Below, in pieces: positions 56,727-63,852 of a stretch of 64,000 nt of DNA. The stretch comes from Paenibacillus curdlanolyticus YK9 (lineage in GTDB: Bacteria > Bacillota > Bacilli > Paenibacillales > Paenibacillaceae). The notes under the pieces are model-generated. The model ran no database searches. It had not been told where the DNA came from and saw nothing but the letters and a program-made list of their open reading frames with translations. The position numbers and the translations under genes were made by a program. Position 1 is the first letter of the stretch. The number at the start of each line of letters is the position of its first letter. The DNA lies in assembly GCF_000179615.1 (NCBI RefSeq), contig NZ_AEDD01000001.1, positions 1 to 64,000 on the forward strand, written 5' to 3'.

Positions 56727-57014
56727 ATGAAAGAGCGTACACCTAAAGAACGCCTATACTGGCTTCTAAAGTTATTTAAAAGTCGCCTTATAGATATGGA
56801 TTATTTTTGTAATGAATTTCATATCACATTTGATCATGATACAGATTATGACGAATTAACAAGTAAAGAAAACTTATTATTCGAAGACCTTGCTAGAAGT
56901 GCCGCAAGATTCTCAGGAAGTCTTGAGGACCATTTAAATTATCCTAAGGTATACGCTACCCAAGATGAAATTAATAACAAGGTCACTGCTATACTAGAAG
57001 AGTTGAATATATAA
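56727..57014 (+). CDS. Probable immunity protein for the Rhs toxin
   Basis: The 95-residue helical protein starts 14 bp after the toxin stop, with GGTGGAGG well placed. It is acidic in its central part (FDHDTDYDELTSKENLLFED) and has the size and position of a cognate immunity protein. The pattern, with helices ending in ARFSGSLEDHLNYPKVYATQ, resembles colicin-D-immunity-like bundles. This comparison is from memory. A terminator follows, so toxin and immunity gene share a transcript. Confidence 0.75.
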   Translation: MKERTPKERLYWLLKLFKSRLIDMDYFCNEFHITFDHDTDYDELTSKENLLFEDLARSAARFSGSLEDHLNYPKVYATQDEINNKVTAILEELNI

Positions 57015-57022
57015 AATTATAC

Positions 57023-57059
57023 AACCACATGCGAGTGTAACAACTCCATGTGGTTTTTT
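57023..57059 (+). terminator. Intrinsic terminator of the toxin-immunity operon
   Basis: AACCACATG and CATGTGGTT form a perfect 9-bp stem with a 15-nt loop, followed by TTTT. It marks the end of the Rhs transcript and the likely left side of the inserted element. Confidence 0.88.
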
Positions 57060-57097
57060 CTTACAATCGACAGGTGCTAGAGAAGAAAGAAAATGAA

Positions 57098-57312
57098 TTT
57101 TACGAAGTACTCATGATGGCCATATTTTAATGTCACATTAAATTCTACGACGAACTCATGAATATGAAAATTTAACATGAAGAATGCAAGGGCTATATCC
57201 TTAGGAAAGCGCATTGTAAGTAGGGATTTACGACGGACTTATGATGGTGAAATTTATATGTGAACAGTAAATTTTACGAATGACTCATGAATGTGAAAAT
57301 TTAATGTGAATT
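57098..57312 (+). repeat. Iteron-like direct repeats upstream of rep
   Basis: Four copies of TTTACGA..GACTCATGAATG plus GAAAATTTAATGTGAA start near 57098, 57144, 57227 and 57273. They form two pairs with a 46-bp internal period; pair starts are 129 bp apart. Two pairs end in ATGCAAG/TTGCAAG, so the larger unit is itself duplicated. Their AT-rich nature and location upstream of an initiator gene suggest a replication origin or transfer control region. Confidence 0.7.
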
Positions 57313-57364
57313 TTGCAAGAAATCCAACCGAAGATACAGGTATCATCGAAGTGGGGAATCATGT

Positions 57365-57529
57365 ATGCAAACGTTGACCAGACATATAAAATCGTGCGAC
57401 TATGACGAGTTGATAGAACTAGCACTTGCGATAAAGGATAAGCATTGGTTTCTTGATCTTACTCAGAGGAAGAAGGAGCTTGAAGCGGCGGAGGGAGAAT
57501 TTCGTCGGGACTTCGCGTATGTAGATTAG
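57365..57529 (+). CDS. Small hypothetical protein of the integrative element
   Basis: A 54-residue product reading MQTLTRHIKSCDYDELIELA and continuing with LAIKDKHWFLDLTQRKKELE, ending FRRDFAYVD. It is charged and helical. It starts at ATG 57365, with GTGGGG some 11 nt upstream. Too short for family assignment, but the amino-acid pattern is protein-like, and small genes of this kind are common between iterons and rep in mobile elements. Confidence 0.55.
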   Translation: MQTLTRHIKSCDYDELIELALAIKDKHWFLDLTQRKKELEAAEGEFRRDFAYVD

Positions 57530-57743
57530 GTGTAGCCTTACGAGAAACCAGCGAGCCAACCTGTCAAGTCTAACGAGGCAAGAATATACCGACCAAGCGA
57601 TTAGAGCGCCATAGATGCAAAGCTCGTTGGTACAACCGTTAGTTGAAGGTTGCCAATGGGAAAAGTTTCTGTCATAATAACTACTGCCAAGGACAAGGAG
57701 AGTATTGTCCGCAGAGCAACTTGAAAATAACTTCCAATCACTT

Positions 57744-57791
57744 AGAGCGCTTAGAAAATTCTACTACGTAGGATTCTTCGCGCTCTTTTTG
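57744..57791 (+). terminator. Leader terminator/attenuator upstream of rep
   Basis: AGAGCGC (57744-57750) and GCGCTCT (57780-57786) enclose an inner stem (CTAC/GTAG) and are followed by TTTTT. It lies about 120 bp before the rep ribosome site, where attenuation commonly controls initiator level in rolling-circle replicons. Confidence 0.6.
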
Positions 57792-57912
57792 CGTTCGGCG
57801 TTTCAAAAGGCGCGGTCGGTGGCGACCTCTATAATACTACGTATTAGTCACCTAAGTGTTAAATTTTGTTCGCTGCGCGAGAAGAATAGGAAGCTAAAGG
57901 AGACTGTTAGCA

Positions 57913-58764
57913 CTGGAAGTTAACGTATCAACAGACAAATTGGTCGTTGAGTATAAGGATATACCGCAGTGGTATTTCCTACGCTGGTATATGGGATTAA
58001 TGTATGGAGGTAAGTATCAAATAAAGGAGACCTACGGAAAACTGTACTGCTATCAGCTACATATCGAGCGAACCGACGGAGCCTACCTGCATCTTTTTTA
58101 CCGCAATCCTAGTGAGAAGGGTAGTGGCTGGTATACGTTACGGCTTGAGACACGTCCCGAATATTATGAGCAATTTACCGATGAGCTTGAGGAGATACGC
58201 CGCCAAACAAGTGGAGTCTATTTTGTTAGCTGCGACATCGCCTACGATATTACCATTTCATTGGATAATGTATTTGTAGGAAGCAAGGATATGCGGCGAG
58301 AACTGAACCTATACAAAGGGACGCGGTACTTCGGCGAGGCTCATCAACGGAAGCAGGATGGTTATTGTCGAGTTTACGATAAGCAGCTTGAACTATGGGA
58401 GCGGCATCGTATTCAAACGGATGGTGAACTGACTCGCATTGAGATCGTATACAAGCCAGAGTCACGCATACCGCTAACGGACATCATCAATCATCCTCCG
58501 ACTCAGAACCGCCAATATTTTGCTAGCATCATTGAGGACTGGACAGTGCTCCCTGCTAAACAAGTCGAACGAGTGCGGAACTGGCAGATAGGTGAGAACA
58601 CGTATACACGTTACATCCGAGAGACAATCAAACAGTTACTTGCCGACAGGTCTATCGACTTCGATCAATTGGCAAGTGAACAATGGGAAGCTATGTTAGC
58701 AAAACCTTGTGCGGCGTTACTTGGAAAAGAAACCGTTCTGCGTGATTCAATAAGCATGAAGTAG
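57913..58764 (+). CDS. Replication initiation protein (Rep_trans-like, PF02486 type)
   Basis: A roughly 283-residue relaxase-like initiator related to the Tn916/ICE and rolling-circle Rep_trans family. Landmarks are QWYFLRWYMGLMYGGKYQIK, YFVSCDIAYDITISLDNVFV, GTRYFGEAHQRKQDGYCRVY (DKQLELWER follows) and ELTRIEIVYKPESR. The start is unusual. AAAGGAGA (57896-57903) is followed 9 nt later by CTG 57913, with no ATG, GTG or TTG between; the first such codon in frame is TTG 57940, which lacks a ribosome site. I take CTG as the start, tentatively. Confidence 0.78.
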   Translation: MEVNVSTDKLVVEYKDIPQWYFLRWYMGLMYGGKYQIKETYGKLYCYQLHIERTDGAYLHLFYRNPSEKGSGWYTLRLETRPEYYEQFTDELEEIRRQTSGVYFVSCDIAYDITISLDNVFVGSKDMRRELNLYKGTRYFGEAHQRKQDGYCRVYDKQLELWERHRIQTDGELTRIEIVYKPESRIPLTDIINHPPTQNRQYFASIIEDWTVLPAKQVERVRNWQIGENTYTRYIRETIKQLLADRSIDFDQLASEQWEAMLAKPCAALLGKETVLRDSISMK

Positions 58765-58855
58765 GAAAGTTACCGAGAAGCAACTTGAACAGGCGCATAA
58801 TCCAAGCGCGAATGCGAGAATGGGCAATAAATACAACCCAATGGAGGAATATACG

Positions 58856-59014
58856 ATGATGAACGATACGACACACAACAAACAATCACGTAAAGGAAAA
58901 GAGGAACCCGTCAAGCGGCGATTCAGGCAGCTTGCATTGTTTCCAGAATTTCAGGAGTACGTTGATCAGATAAAGGTGTTCAAAAGCCGTAGTCGCAGAC
59001 GCAGACGGTGGTAA
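58856..59014 (+). CDS. Small basic protein of the integrative element
   Basis: The 52-residue product starts at ATG 58856 (or 58859), with GGAGG 7 nt upstream. It is strongly basic (KQSRKGKEEPVKRRFRQLAL, then FKSRSRRRRRW) and could bind nucleic acid. It sits 91 bp after rep and is closed by a hairpin. No family is recognised. Confidence 0.6.
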   Translation: MMNDTTHNKQSRKGKEEPVKRRFRQLALFPEFQEYVDQIKVFKSRSRRRRRW

Positions 59015-59025
59015 TAAATTGAAGT

Positions 59026-59063
59026 TTAAAAAAAGACTCTGCATACCGAAAGGCAACAGAGTC
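59026..59063 (-). terminator. Intrinsic terminator of the XRE gene
   Basis: GACTCTG and CAGAGTC (59035-59041, 59057-59063) form the stem. On the minus strand it is followed by seven T residues. It ends the regulator transcribed from 59412. Confidence 0.75.
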
Positions 59064-59412
59064 ACTCTTCCCTATTAAGGGGAAGTTGATCAAATATCTC
59101 TAGCATAATGTTTTTGACCATGCGAATTTGTTTCACGTCACGCTTGGAGAGTAAGTAGATGATTTCGTCTAGTTCGCTGTCCACAGCGCTGGATTTGGGT
59201 TCTTCATAGTCGAAGAAAAGACTAAGTTTGACCTGTAACGCGTCAGCGATTTTCGCCAAGTTTTCAAGAGAGACGTTGCGTTCTCCTCGTTCTACTCCCC
59301 CTATGTACGAATAATGAAACTGGCTAATTTCGGCAAGCTGATCTTGCGTAAGCCCTTTAGATTTGCGAATTTCCCTGATTCGGGCTCCTACCAACTCTAG
59401 CACATTGGACAT
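59062..59412 (-). CDS. XRE/Cro-CI-type repressor
   Basis: A 116-residue regulator with an N-terminal helix-turn-helix (IREIRKSKGLTQDQLAEISQ, FHYSYIGGVERGERNVSLEN) and a short acidic C-terminal tail. ATG 59412 follows AGAGGTG; the longer frame is not supported. It diverges from the 59559 gene. The 147-bp gap contains spaced AGTACT/AATACT motifs (59473-59501), which are candidate operators. It probably keeps the element quiescent. Confidence 0.85.
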   Translation of the reverse strand: MSNVLELVGARIREIRKSKGLTQDQLAEISQFHYSYIGGVERGERNVSLENLAKIADALQVKLSLFFDYEEPKSSAVDSELDEIIYLLSKRDVKQIRMVKNIMLEIFDQLPLNREE

Positions 59413-59472
59413 TCTGCTACACCTCTTATGAAAAGTGTAGTCAATGCTAGAAGTTACGGTAACAAGCACAAA

Positions 59473-59502
59473 AGTACTAAAAAATAATACTAAAAAGTAC
59501 TG
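59473..59502. promoter_or_regulatory. Repeated AGTACT motifs between XRE and exported-protein genes
   Basis: AGTACT at 59473 and at 59496, with AATACT between them, are separated by A-rich spacers. They lie in the divergent gap between the XRE gene and the 59559 gene. Palindromic 6-mers at regular spacing suit an XRE dimer. Confidence 0.4.
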
Positions 59503-59558
59503 TTGTCATGTACAATATTCGGTATTACAACATTTACCGAATAAGGAGAGTTATCAAC

Positions 59559-60215
59559 ATGGCTAACGGAATAAGTTCAGCGGCAGCAAAGTCTACCAAT
59601 GCGAAATCGGTAGGAAGTGGGAACGCAAAATCTAAGGGTAACAATGCCTTGTATGGCTGCATGGGATGTCTAGGCTTCTTAGTTTTCATCGGCATTGTAG
59701 TTATAGTCATCCTGAACGTTATGGATAGTGGCTCGGGGACAACTGCGCAAACAAGTACCGTTAACGAAACTATTGCAGAGCAATCGGGTACAGAAGCCAA
59801 CGATCAAGTTGAAGCGGCTATTGTCAATGCCATTGGAGACCGTACCAATAATGACGAACCGCGCATTATTAACCTAGAAGTCAATGACCATATGGGGACA
59901 GACTATGAAGGGGATAAAATAGTAATCGCTACCCTCCATGCCGACGATAATCTAACTGCAGCCTATATGAACGGCGGCATACAGCTAGACTCGATTAAGC
60001 TTTTCCCTGAGCTTTTCGCAATGCCTGACATTGCAGAGGTTGCGCTACTGTGGCAATTTGAAACAACGGACGAGTATGGAAATTCGAGTCTTTCAACGCT
60101 GTTGAAAATAGACTTAACGAAGCAGACGGCCAATAAAATCAACTGGGACAAATTTGATCGTAATAATTTCAAAGCTGTCGCGGATAGCTATTGGGAGTCG
60201 CCAGCGTTACGTTAA
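59559..60215 (+). CDS. Single-pass membrane/exported hypothetical protein
   Basis: The 218-residue protein starts at ATG 59559, 8 nt after AAGGAGAG. A Ser/Ala/Lys-rich N-terminus is followed by one membrane segment at about 33-55 (GCMGCLGFLVFIGIVVIVIL). The exterior is acidic, with a beta-rich region (DYEGDKIVIATLHADDNLTA, AEVALLWQFETTDEYGNSSL). Similar proteins of unknown function occur in Gram-positive phages and integrative elements. No specific family is claimed. Confidence 0.65.
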   Translation: MANGISSAAAKSTNAKSVGSGNAKSKGNNALYGCMGCLGFLVFIGIVVIVILNVMDSGSGTTAQTSTVNETIAEQSGTEANDQVEAAIVNAIGDRTNNDEPRIINLEVNDHMGTDYEGDKIVIATLHADDNLTAAYMNGGIQLDSIKLFPELFAMPDIAEVALLWQFETTDEYGNSSLSTLLKIDLTKQTANKINWDKFDRNNFKAVADSYWESPALR

Positions 60216-60237
60216 GCTGTGAAATAGATACAAACCT

Positions 60238-60280
60238 CAAAGAGCGTTCTCCCTTCGAAGGTAGTGGTGAACGCTCTTTG
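60238..60280. terminator. Bidirectional intrinsic terminator
   Basis: CAAAGAGCGTTC and GAACGCTCTTTG are perfect 12-nt complements. It separates the convergent 59559 and 60506 genes. Confidence 0.8.
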
Positions 60281-60296
60281 TATTTGTGTTGGCTGC

Positions 60297-60506
60297 TTAT
60301 GTTTCAAGAACAATAAGTTGATCTAGCGTAATATCTAGCGTCTGACATAGGTTCGCCAAAGTGCTGAGATAGACGCGCTGAACAGTTGGCTTGCATAGGT
60401 CGCTAATGGTAGATGGTCGCAGTCCAGTTAAAGCGGCTAGCTGCTGTTTGGTCATGCGGCGCTCTAGCAAAATTTCGTTTACTCGTATGCGGATGGCAGG
60501 TGTCAT
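60297..60506 (-). CDS. Small XRE-type HTH regulator (YozG-like)
   Basis: A 69-residue protein that is almost entirely a helix-turn-helix domain (RVNEILLERRMTKQQLAALT, GLRPSTISDLCKPTVQRVYL), ending in a helix TLDITLDQLIVLE. GGGGGGAACACCTC precedes ATG 60506 on the minus strand. It diverges from the serine recombinase and may control it. Confidence 0.82.
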   Translation of the reverse strand: MTPAIRIRVNEILLERRMTKQQLAALTGLRPSTISDLCKPTVQRVYLSTLANLCQTLDITLDQLIVLET

Positions 60507-60712
60507 GAGGTGTTCCCCCCTTCAGATCGTTGTGAGTAGTTTACGATCTTCTGCGGCTCGAATACGAGCACAAAAATGTGGGTTGTGCAGAAATTGGAAG
60601 AGGTCGTATACTACGCATCAACGTTTAACCGTTAACGAAAGAAAGTTATCCGCAGAAAATCGGGGAAGCGTTACACGGACTACAATCACTGTAACGGGAG
60701 GGGCATTTCATC

Positions 60713-61492
60713 GTGACAAAAGTCGTCGGATACGTCCGCGTTTCAACTTATGGACAAGCAAAGGATGGCTATAGTTTATTCTACCAACTGGAAGAAATCG
60801 AAAGGTACTGTCAACAGAACGGCATGGAACTGCTTCGTGTATATGAGGACAAGGGCATAAGCGGTGCGGCAGTCGACGAAGAAGGGTTAACCGTCGAACG
60901 TGAAGGTTTGCAGGAGCTACTAGCCGATCTGCAAAGTCTTGAAGTGTCGGCAGTCATCGTCCTCAATACTTCTAGGCTATGGCGCTCGGATATGGCGAAA
61001 GTGCTTATCCAGCGTGAGCTAAAACGATACAAGGTAGATGTAACGGCGATTGAACAGCCGAGCTATAGTATCTACAATCACGACCCGAACGACTTTCTTG
61101 TGAACGGATTGCTGGAGTTGCTAGACCAGTACCAGCGGCTAGAAATTACATTGAAGTTAAGTCGTGGACGCAAGAAAAAAGCGCAACAGGGCGGCTATGC
61201 TGGCGGCGGTGTACCATATGGTTATCGAGTGGTCAAAGGCGAGAAGGTATTGCAAATTGACGATACTGGTGCAGTCGTCGTACATCGCCTGTTTGAACTG
61301 AAGGCGTTATTCTCGCACTGGTCACTTTCTCAGCTTGCAATGCAGCTCAACAATGACGGCTACCGAACAGCACAAGGTGCGGCTTTTACAAAGGTGCAGG
61401 TTAAGCGAATGTTAGATCGTGCTGAATTCTACAGCGGCATGTATAGCTACGGCGAAGTGACGGCTCCAGGTCATTATCACGCCATTATCTAA
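60713..61492 (+). CDS. Serine recombinase, C-terminally truncated
   Basis: The 259-residue remnant of a large serine integrase starts at GTG 60713 with GGGAGGGG upstream. The catalytic domain is complete (VVGYVRVSTYGQ with Ser11; AVIVLNTSRLWRSD), and the recombinase domain begins (GGVPYGYRVVKGEK; LNNDGYRTAQGAAFTKVQVK). The protein stops at GHYHAII, where family members continue for another 200-300 residues with the zinc ribbon and coiled coil. The break coincides with the left end of the IS110 element at about 61490, so the enzyme is probably dead. Confidence 0.85.
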   Translation: MTKVVGYVRVSTYGQAKDGYSLFYQLEEIERYCQQNGMELLRVYEDKGISGAAVDEEGLTVEREGLQELLADLQSLEVSAVIVLNTSRLWRSDMAKVLIQRELKRYKVDVTAIEQPSYSIYNHDPNDFLVNGLLELLDQYQRLEITLKLSRGRKKKAQQGGYAGGGVPYGYRVVKGEKVLQIDDTGAVVVHRLFELKALFSHWSLSQLAMQLNNDGYRTAQGAAFTKVQVKRMLDRAEFYSGMYSYGEVTAPGHYHAII

Positions 61493-61578
61493 GAGAGAAA
61501 CGGATGCTTAGATCGATGACATAAAACTATTTTTCGCATAGCACTTAAAAAATGACCTTATTTTGATTTATATTACCA

Positions 61579-61774
61579 CAGGTGGCGCAAGGTAGGTTTT
61601 TGCTAACGTGTCATTGCGGCGTAGTTCGCTCGAACTGAGGATGCAAACCTTACTAGTAGTACCACCTGCATAAATAATTGAATGGTTACTCATGGGCTGA
61701 AGCTATGCTATGTGTCGTTGTGGCAACGTCCATTTGGGCTCGGGATGCAGTTCAGCCTAGCAGTCACCATTCAA
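61579..61774 (+). ncRNA. Candidate IS110 bridge RNA
   Basis: Two adjacent stem-loops fill the gap before the transposase. Hairpin 1 has outer stem CAGGTGG/CCACCTG (61579-61585, 61662-61668), inner stem AGGTTT/AAACCT, and an apical GTTCG/CGAAC. Hairpin 2 has TTGAATGGTTACT/AGTCACCATTCAA (61678-61690, 61762-61774), inner GGCTGAA/TTCAGCC, and an apical GTTG/CAAC. Both have large internal loops, and both carry GGATGCA on the 3' side (61639, 61743) just before the inner stem closes. Paired loops of this kind are the target- and donor-binding loops of bridge RNAs. Confidence 0.7.
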
Positions 61775-61800
61775 TCAGCACATAAGGAGTGAAACTAGCC

Positions 61801-63039
61801 ATGAACTTGAAACCGGATCAACTGGTATATGTAGGCGTAGACCTGCACAAGCAACATCATACGGCTGTAATAATCGACTGCTGGAACAAGAAGCTAGGAG
61901 AGATCAAGTTTGACAACAAGCCGACCGTATTCCCACAGCTAGAAAAAGAGGTGAAGAAATACGTTAAGAAAGGTATGTCCGTCGTTTACGGCTTAGAGGA
62001 CGTCGGCGGCTTCGGCAGGGCATTAGCCGTTTACTTGACAGAGAAAGGTTGTTGGGTAAAGGAAGTCAATGCAAAGCTTGCCAATGCTAGACGCAAGAGC
62101 CATGTCACGATACAGAAATCGGACAGTTGGGATGCAGAATGTGTAGCCAAAGTTTTACGCGATGAATTGCTGAATCTTCCCGATGCCAAACCGATTGACC
62201 TGTACTGGGCGATTAGCCAGCTAGTCACGCAACGAAAATGGCAAGCTAGAACGCTGACGGGTATGGTCAAACGGCTTCATCAGCAGTTAGGCTACCATTA
62301 TCCAAGCTATAAGAAATTTTTCTCAGAGGTTGACGGTAAGACTGCTCTAGCATTCTGGCATAAATATCCTTCACCGTCCCGACTATCAGGTGTGGATGTG
62401 GATGAACTAGCGACGTATCTCCGAAAGCTAAGTAATTACGCCCTATCGACCAAGAAGGCGATGCAGATTCTAATGCTGATTGTCGATGATGGTGATACAA
62501 CAAGAGACTTCCAAGACAAGCGTGATTTTATTGTCAGGGATCTTGTCCGTAATATCCGATTCTACGAGCATGGATTGACCCGAATTGAGAGAGAAATCGC
62601 AAGCCTAATGAATCAGCTAGGTTTTCAACTAGAAACCATGACAGGCATAGAATTGGTTACAGCGGCAGAGCTGGTAGCAGAGATAGGCGATATTCACCGT
62701 TTTGCATCGGCTGATAAACTGGCACGATTCGCAGGTGTTGCTCCCATTGCAGTTGGTTCAGGTGACAAGCATCGGAACTATAAGAGTAAGCAAGGCAACC
62801 GAGAGCTGCATGACATTATTAAAGCTCTTGCAATCCGTCAGATTGCCGTTACACGAACGAAAAAAGAGCCACGTAATCCCTATTTTTACGCTTACTATGA
62901 GCAAAAGATGGCGGCAGGTAAAACGAAGCAACAAGCCATTGTGTGCATCATGAGGAAGCTCGTCAACGTCATTCATTACTTGATGCGAACGAAAGCAGCA
63001 TACGTCATTCCAGCAGTATCTAGCAATGAAGCGGCATGA
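61801..63039 (+). CDS. IS110-family DEDD transposase
   Basis: A 412-residue recombinase. The N-terminal RuvC-like DEDD domain is seen in VYVGVDLHKQHHTAVIIDCW, VVYGLEDVGGFGRALA and SDSWDAECVAKVLRDE. The C-terminal Tnp_20 domain is seen in LETMTGIELVTAAELVAEIG, RFASADKLARFAGVAPIAVG and SGDKHRNYKSKQGNRELHD, with the family's catalytic Ser expected in this region. ATG 61801 lies 12 nt after AAGGAG; GTG 61789 abuts the ribosome site and is rejected. It appears intact. Confidence 0.92.
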   Translation: MNLKPDQLVYVGVDLHKQHHTAVIIDCWNKKLGEIKFDNKPTVFPQLEKEVKKYVKKGMSVVYGLEDVGGFGRALAVYLTEKGCWVKEVNAKLANARRKSHVTIQKSDSWDAECVAKVLRDELLNLPDAKPIDLYWAISQLVTQRKWQARTLTGMVKRLHQQLGYHYPSYKKFFSEVDGKTALAFWHKYPSPSRLSGVDVDELATYLRKLSNYALSTKKAMQILMLIVDDGDTTRDFQDKRDFIVRDLVRNIRFYEHGLTRIEREIASLMNQLGFQLETMTGIELVTAAELVAEIGDIHRFASADKLARFAGVAPIAVGSGDKHRNYKSKQGNRELHDIIKALAIRQIAVTRTKKEPRNPYFYAYYEQKMAAGKTKQQAIVCIMRKLVNVIHYLMRTKAAYVIPAVSSNEAA

Positions 63040-63054
63040 TAAAATCATAGTATC

Positions 63055-63089
63055 GGGCGGCGATTGTAGCGACAGTCTCCGTCCTTTTT
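63055..63089 (+). terminator. Intrinsic terminator of the IS110 transposase
   Basis: GGGCGGCGATTGT and ACAGTCTCCGTCC pair over 13 positions with one mismatch and two G-T pairs around AGCG, followed by TTTTT. Confidence 0.8.
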
Positions 63090-63117
63090 ATCAGAAATAT
63101 GAGGGTTTATAAACTAG

Positions 63118-63837
63118 GATACGTTTGAAGGGGATATAAAGAATCCGTTAACATTGAATCTGTACACGTACGTGGAAAATAATCCTTTACGTTATTTTGA
63201 TCCCACAGGTAATTGGGCTACAGAGGTAACTGCTAACTGGACACTTAATGAGATGAAATGGAAATGGCAAGATGCACGTGATAAAAATGACACTAAGGCC
63301 ATGTATTATTGGGCTGGAGAAGCTAATAAGTTGCGTGCGGAAATGAGAAAGGCAGGACGTACGGAAGATCAAATCATGCAATCGGATGATGCGATGATAT
63401 CTGAAGATATTGTAATGGACATTGCTTGGGCTAGTACATTTAGTTGGATTGAAAATGACCCCACAGGTTTTGGGTTCTTGACATGGTCAGCCGATAAGAT
63501 GTTTTATATATCGGGAGGTGCAGGAGGAGCAGCACTCACCATTAAAGAAATAAGTGCGGGATTCATTAAGCATTCGATTTGGAATACTGCTTACAAAAAA
63601 ATTGGTGAAAAAGGCATGTCGACATTCATCAAGGCATTAGGTAAAGGGTTTGTTCGAAGTGAGGGTGAAGCGGGCATTAAGAGACTGACAGGTCAAGGGG
63701 TAAAGATAGGAAAGCAATGGTATCAATATGAATTAAAAGATATTTCTAAAGAATTTGGAGATTATCGATTTTATGGGAATTGGGATGATGAATTAGGACA
63801 AGTTGTGTTTACTTACTTTGGCAAGCATGTCAAATGA
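63118..63837 (+). pseudogene. Orphan Rhs C-terminal toxin cassette
   Basis: Homology to the Rhs core starts exactly at GAT 63118, right after an in-frame TAG: DTFEGDIKNPLTLNLYTYVE, then NNPLRYFDPTGN. The main toxin reads DTYEGDITNPLSLNLYTYVN at the same place (from 55986). The pre-toxin linker is also shared (LNEMKWKWQDARD, YYWAGEANKLRAEM, DQIMQSDDAMISED), but the C-terminal tip differs (LTGQGVKIGKQWYQYELKDI, SKEFGDYRFYGNWDDELGQV). It lacks a signal, protease, shell and a convincing start (only TTG 63154), so it is a displaced, silent toxin module. The toxin family is not named. Confidence 0.82.
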
Positions 63838-63852
63838 CGAGGTGGTTGTGTC

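Larger units (their letters stand above)
57060..61492. mobile_element. Degraded integrative element (Rep plus truncated serine recombinase)
   Basis: Between the toxin-immunity terminator and the IS110 element lie direct repeats, a Rep_trans-like initiator, several small genes, two XRE regulators and a serine recombinase cut off at 61492. This gene set is typical of small integrative/mobilisable elements replicating by rolling circle. The attachment sites cannot be defined because the recombinase end is lost and Rhs sequence resumes only after the IS110 element. Confidence 0.65.
61490..63115 (+). mobile_element. IS110-family insertion sequence with long 5' non-coding end
   Basis: One transposase is preceded by about 310 bp of structured non-coding DNA and followed by about 75 bp. 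This is the layout of IS110-group elements, which carry a bridge RNA in the left end. The left junction is at TATCT/AAGAG (61490) inside the serine recombinase gene, and the right junction is near AAACT/AGG (63114-63116), next to Rhs sequence. CT at both borders fits the usual core dinucleotide. Left and right flanks belong to different genes, so deletion accompanied or followed insertion. Confidence 0.65.

Noticed and set aside
57705-57923. A 72-residue frame before rep
   Set aside because: It runs through the attenuator hairpin, starts with TTG without a clear ribosome site, and has a patchy composition.
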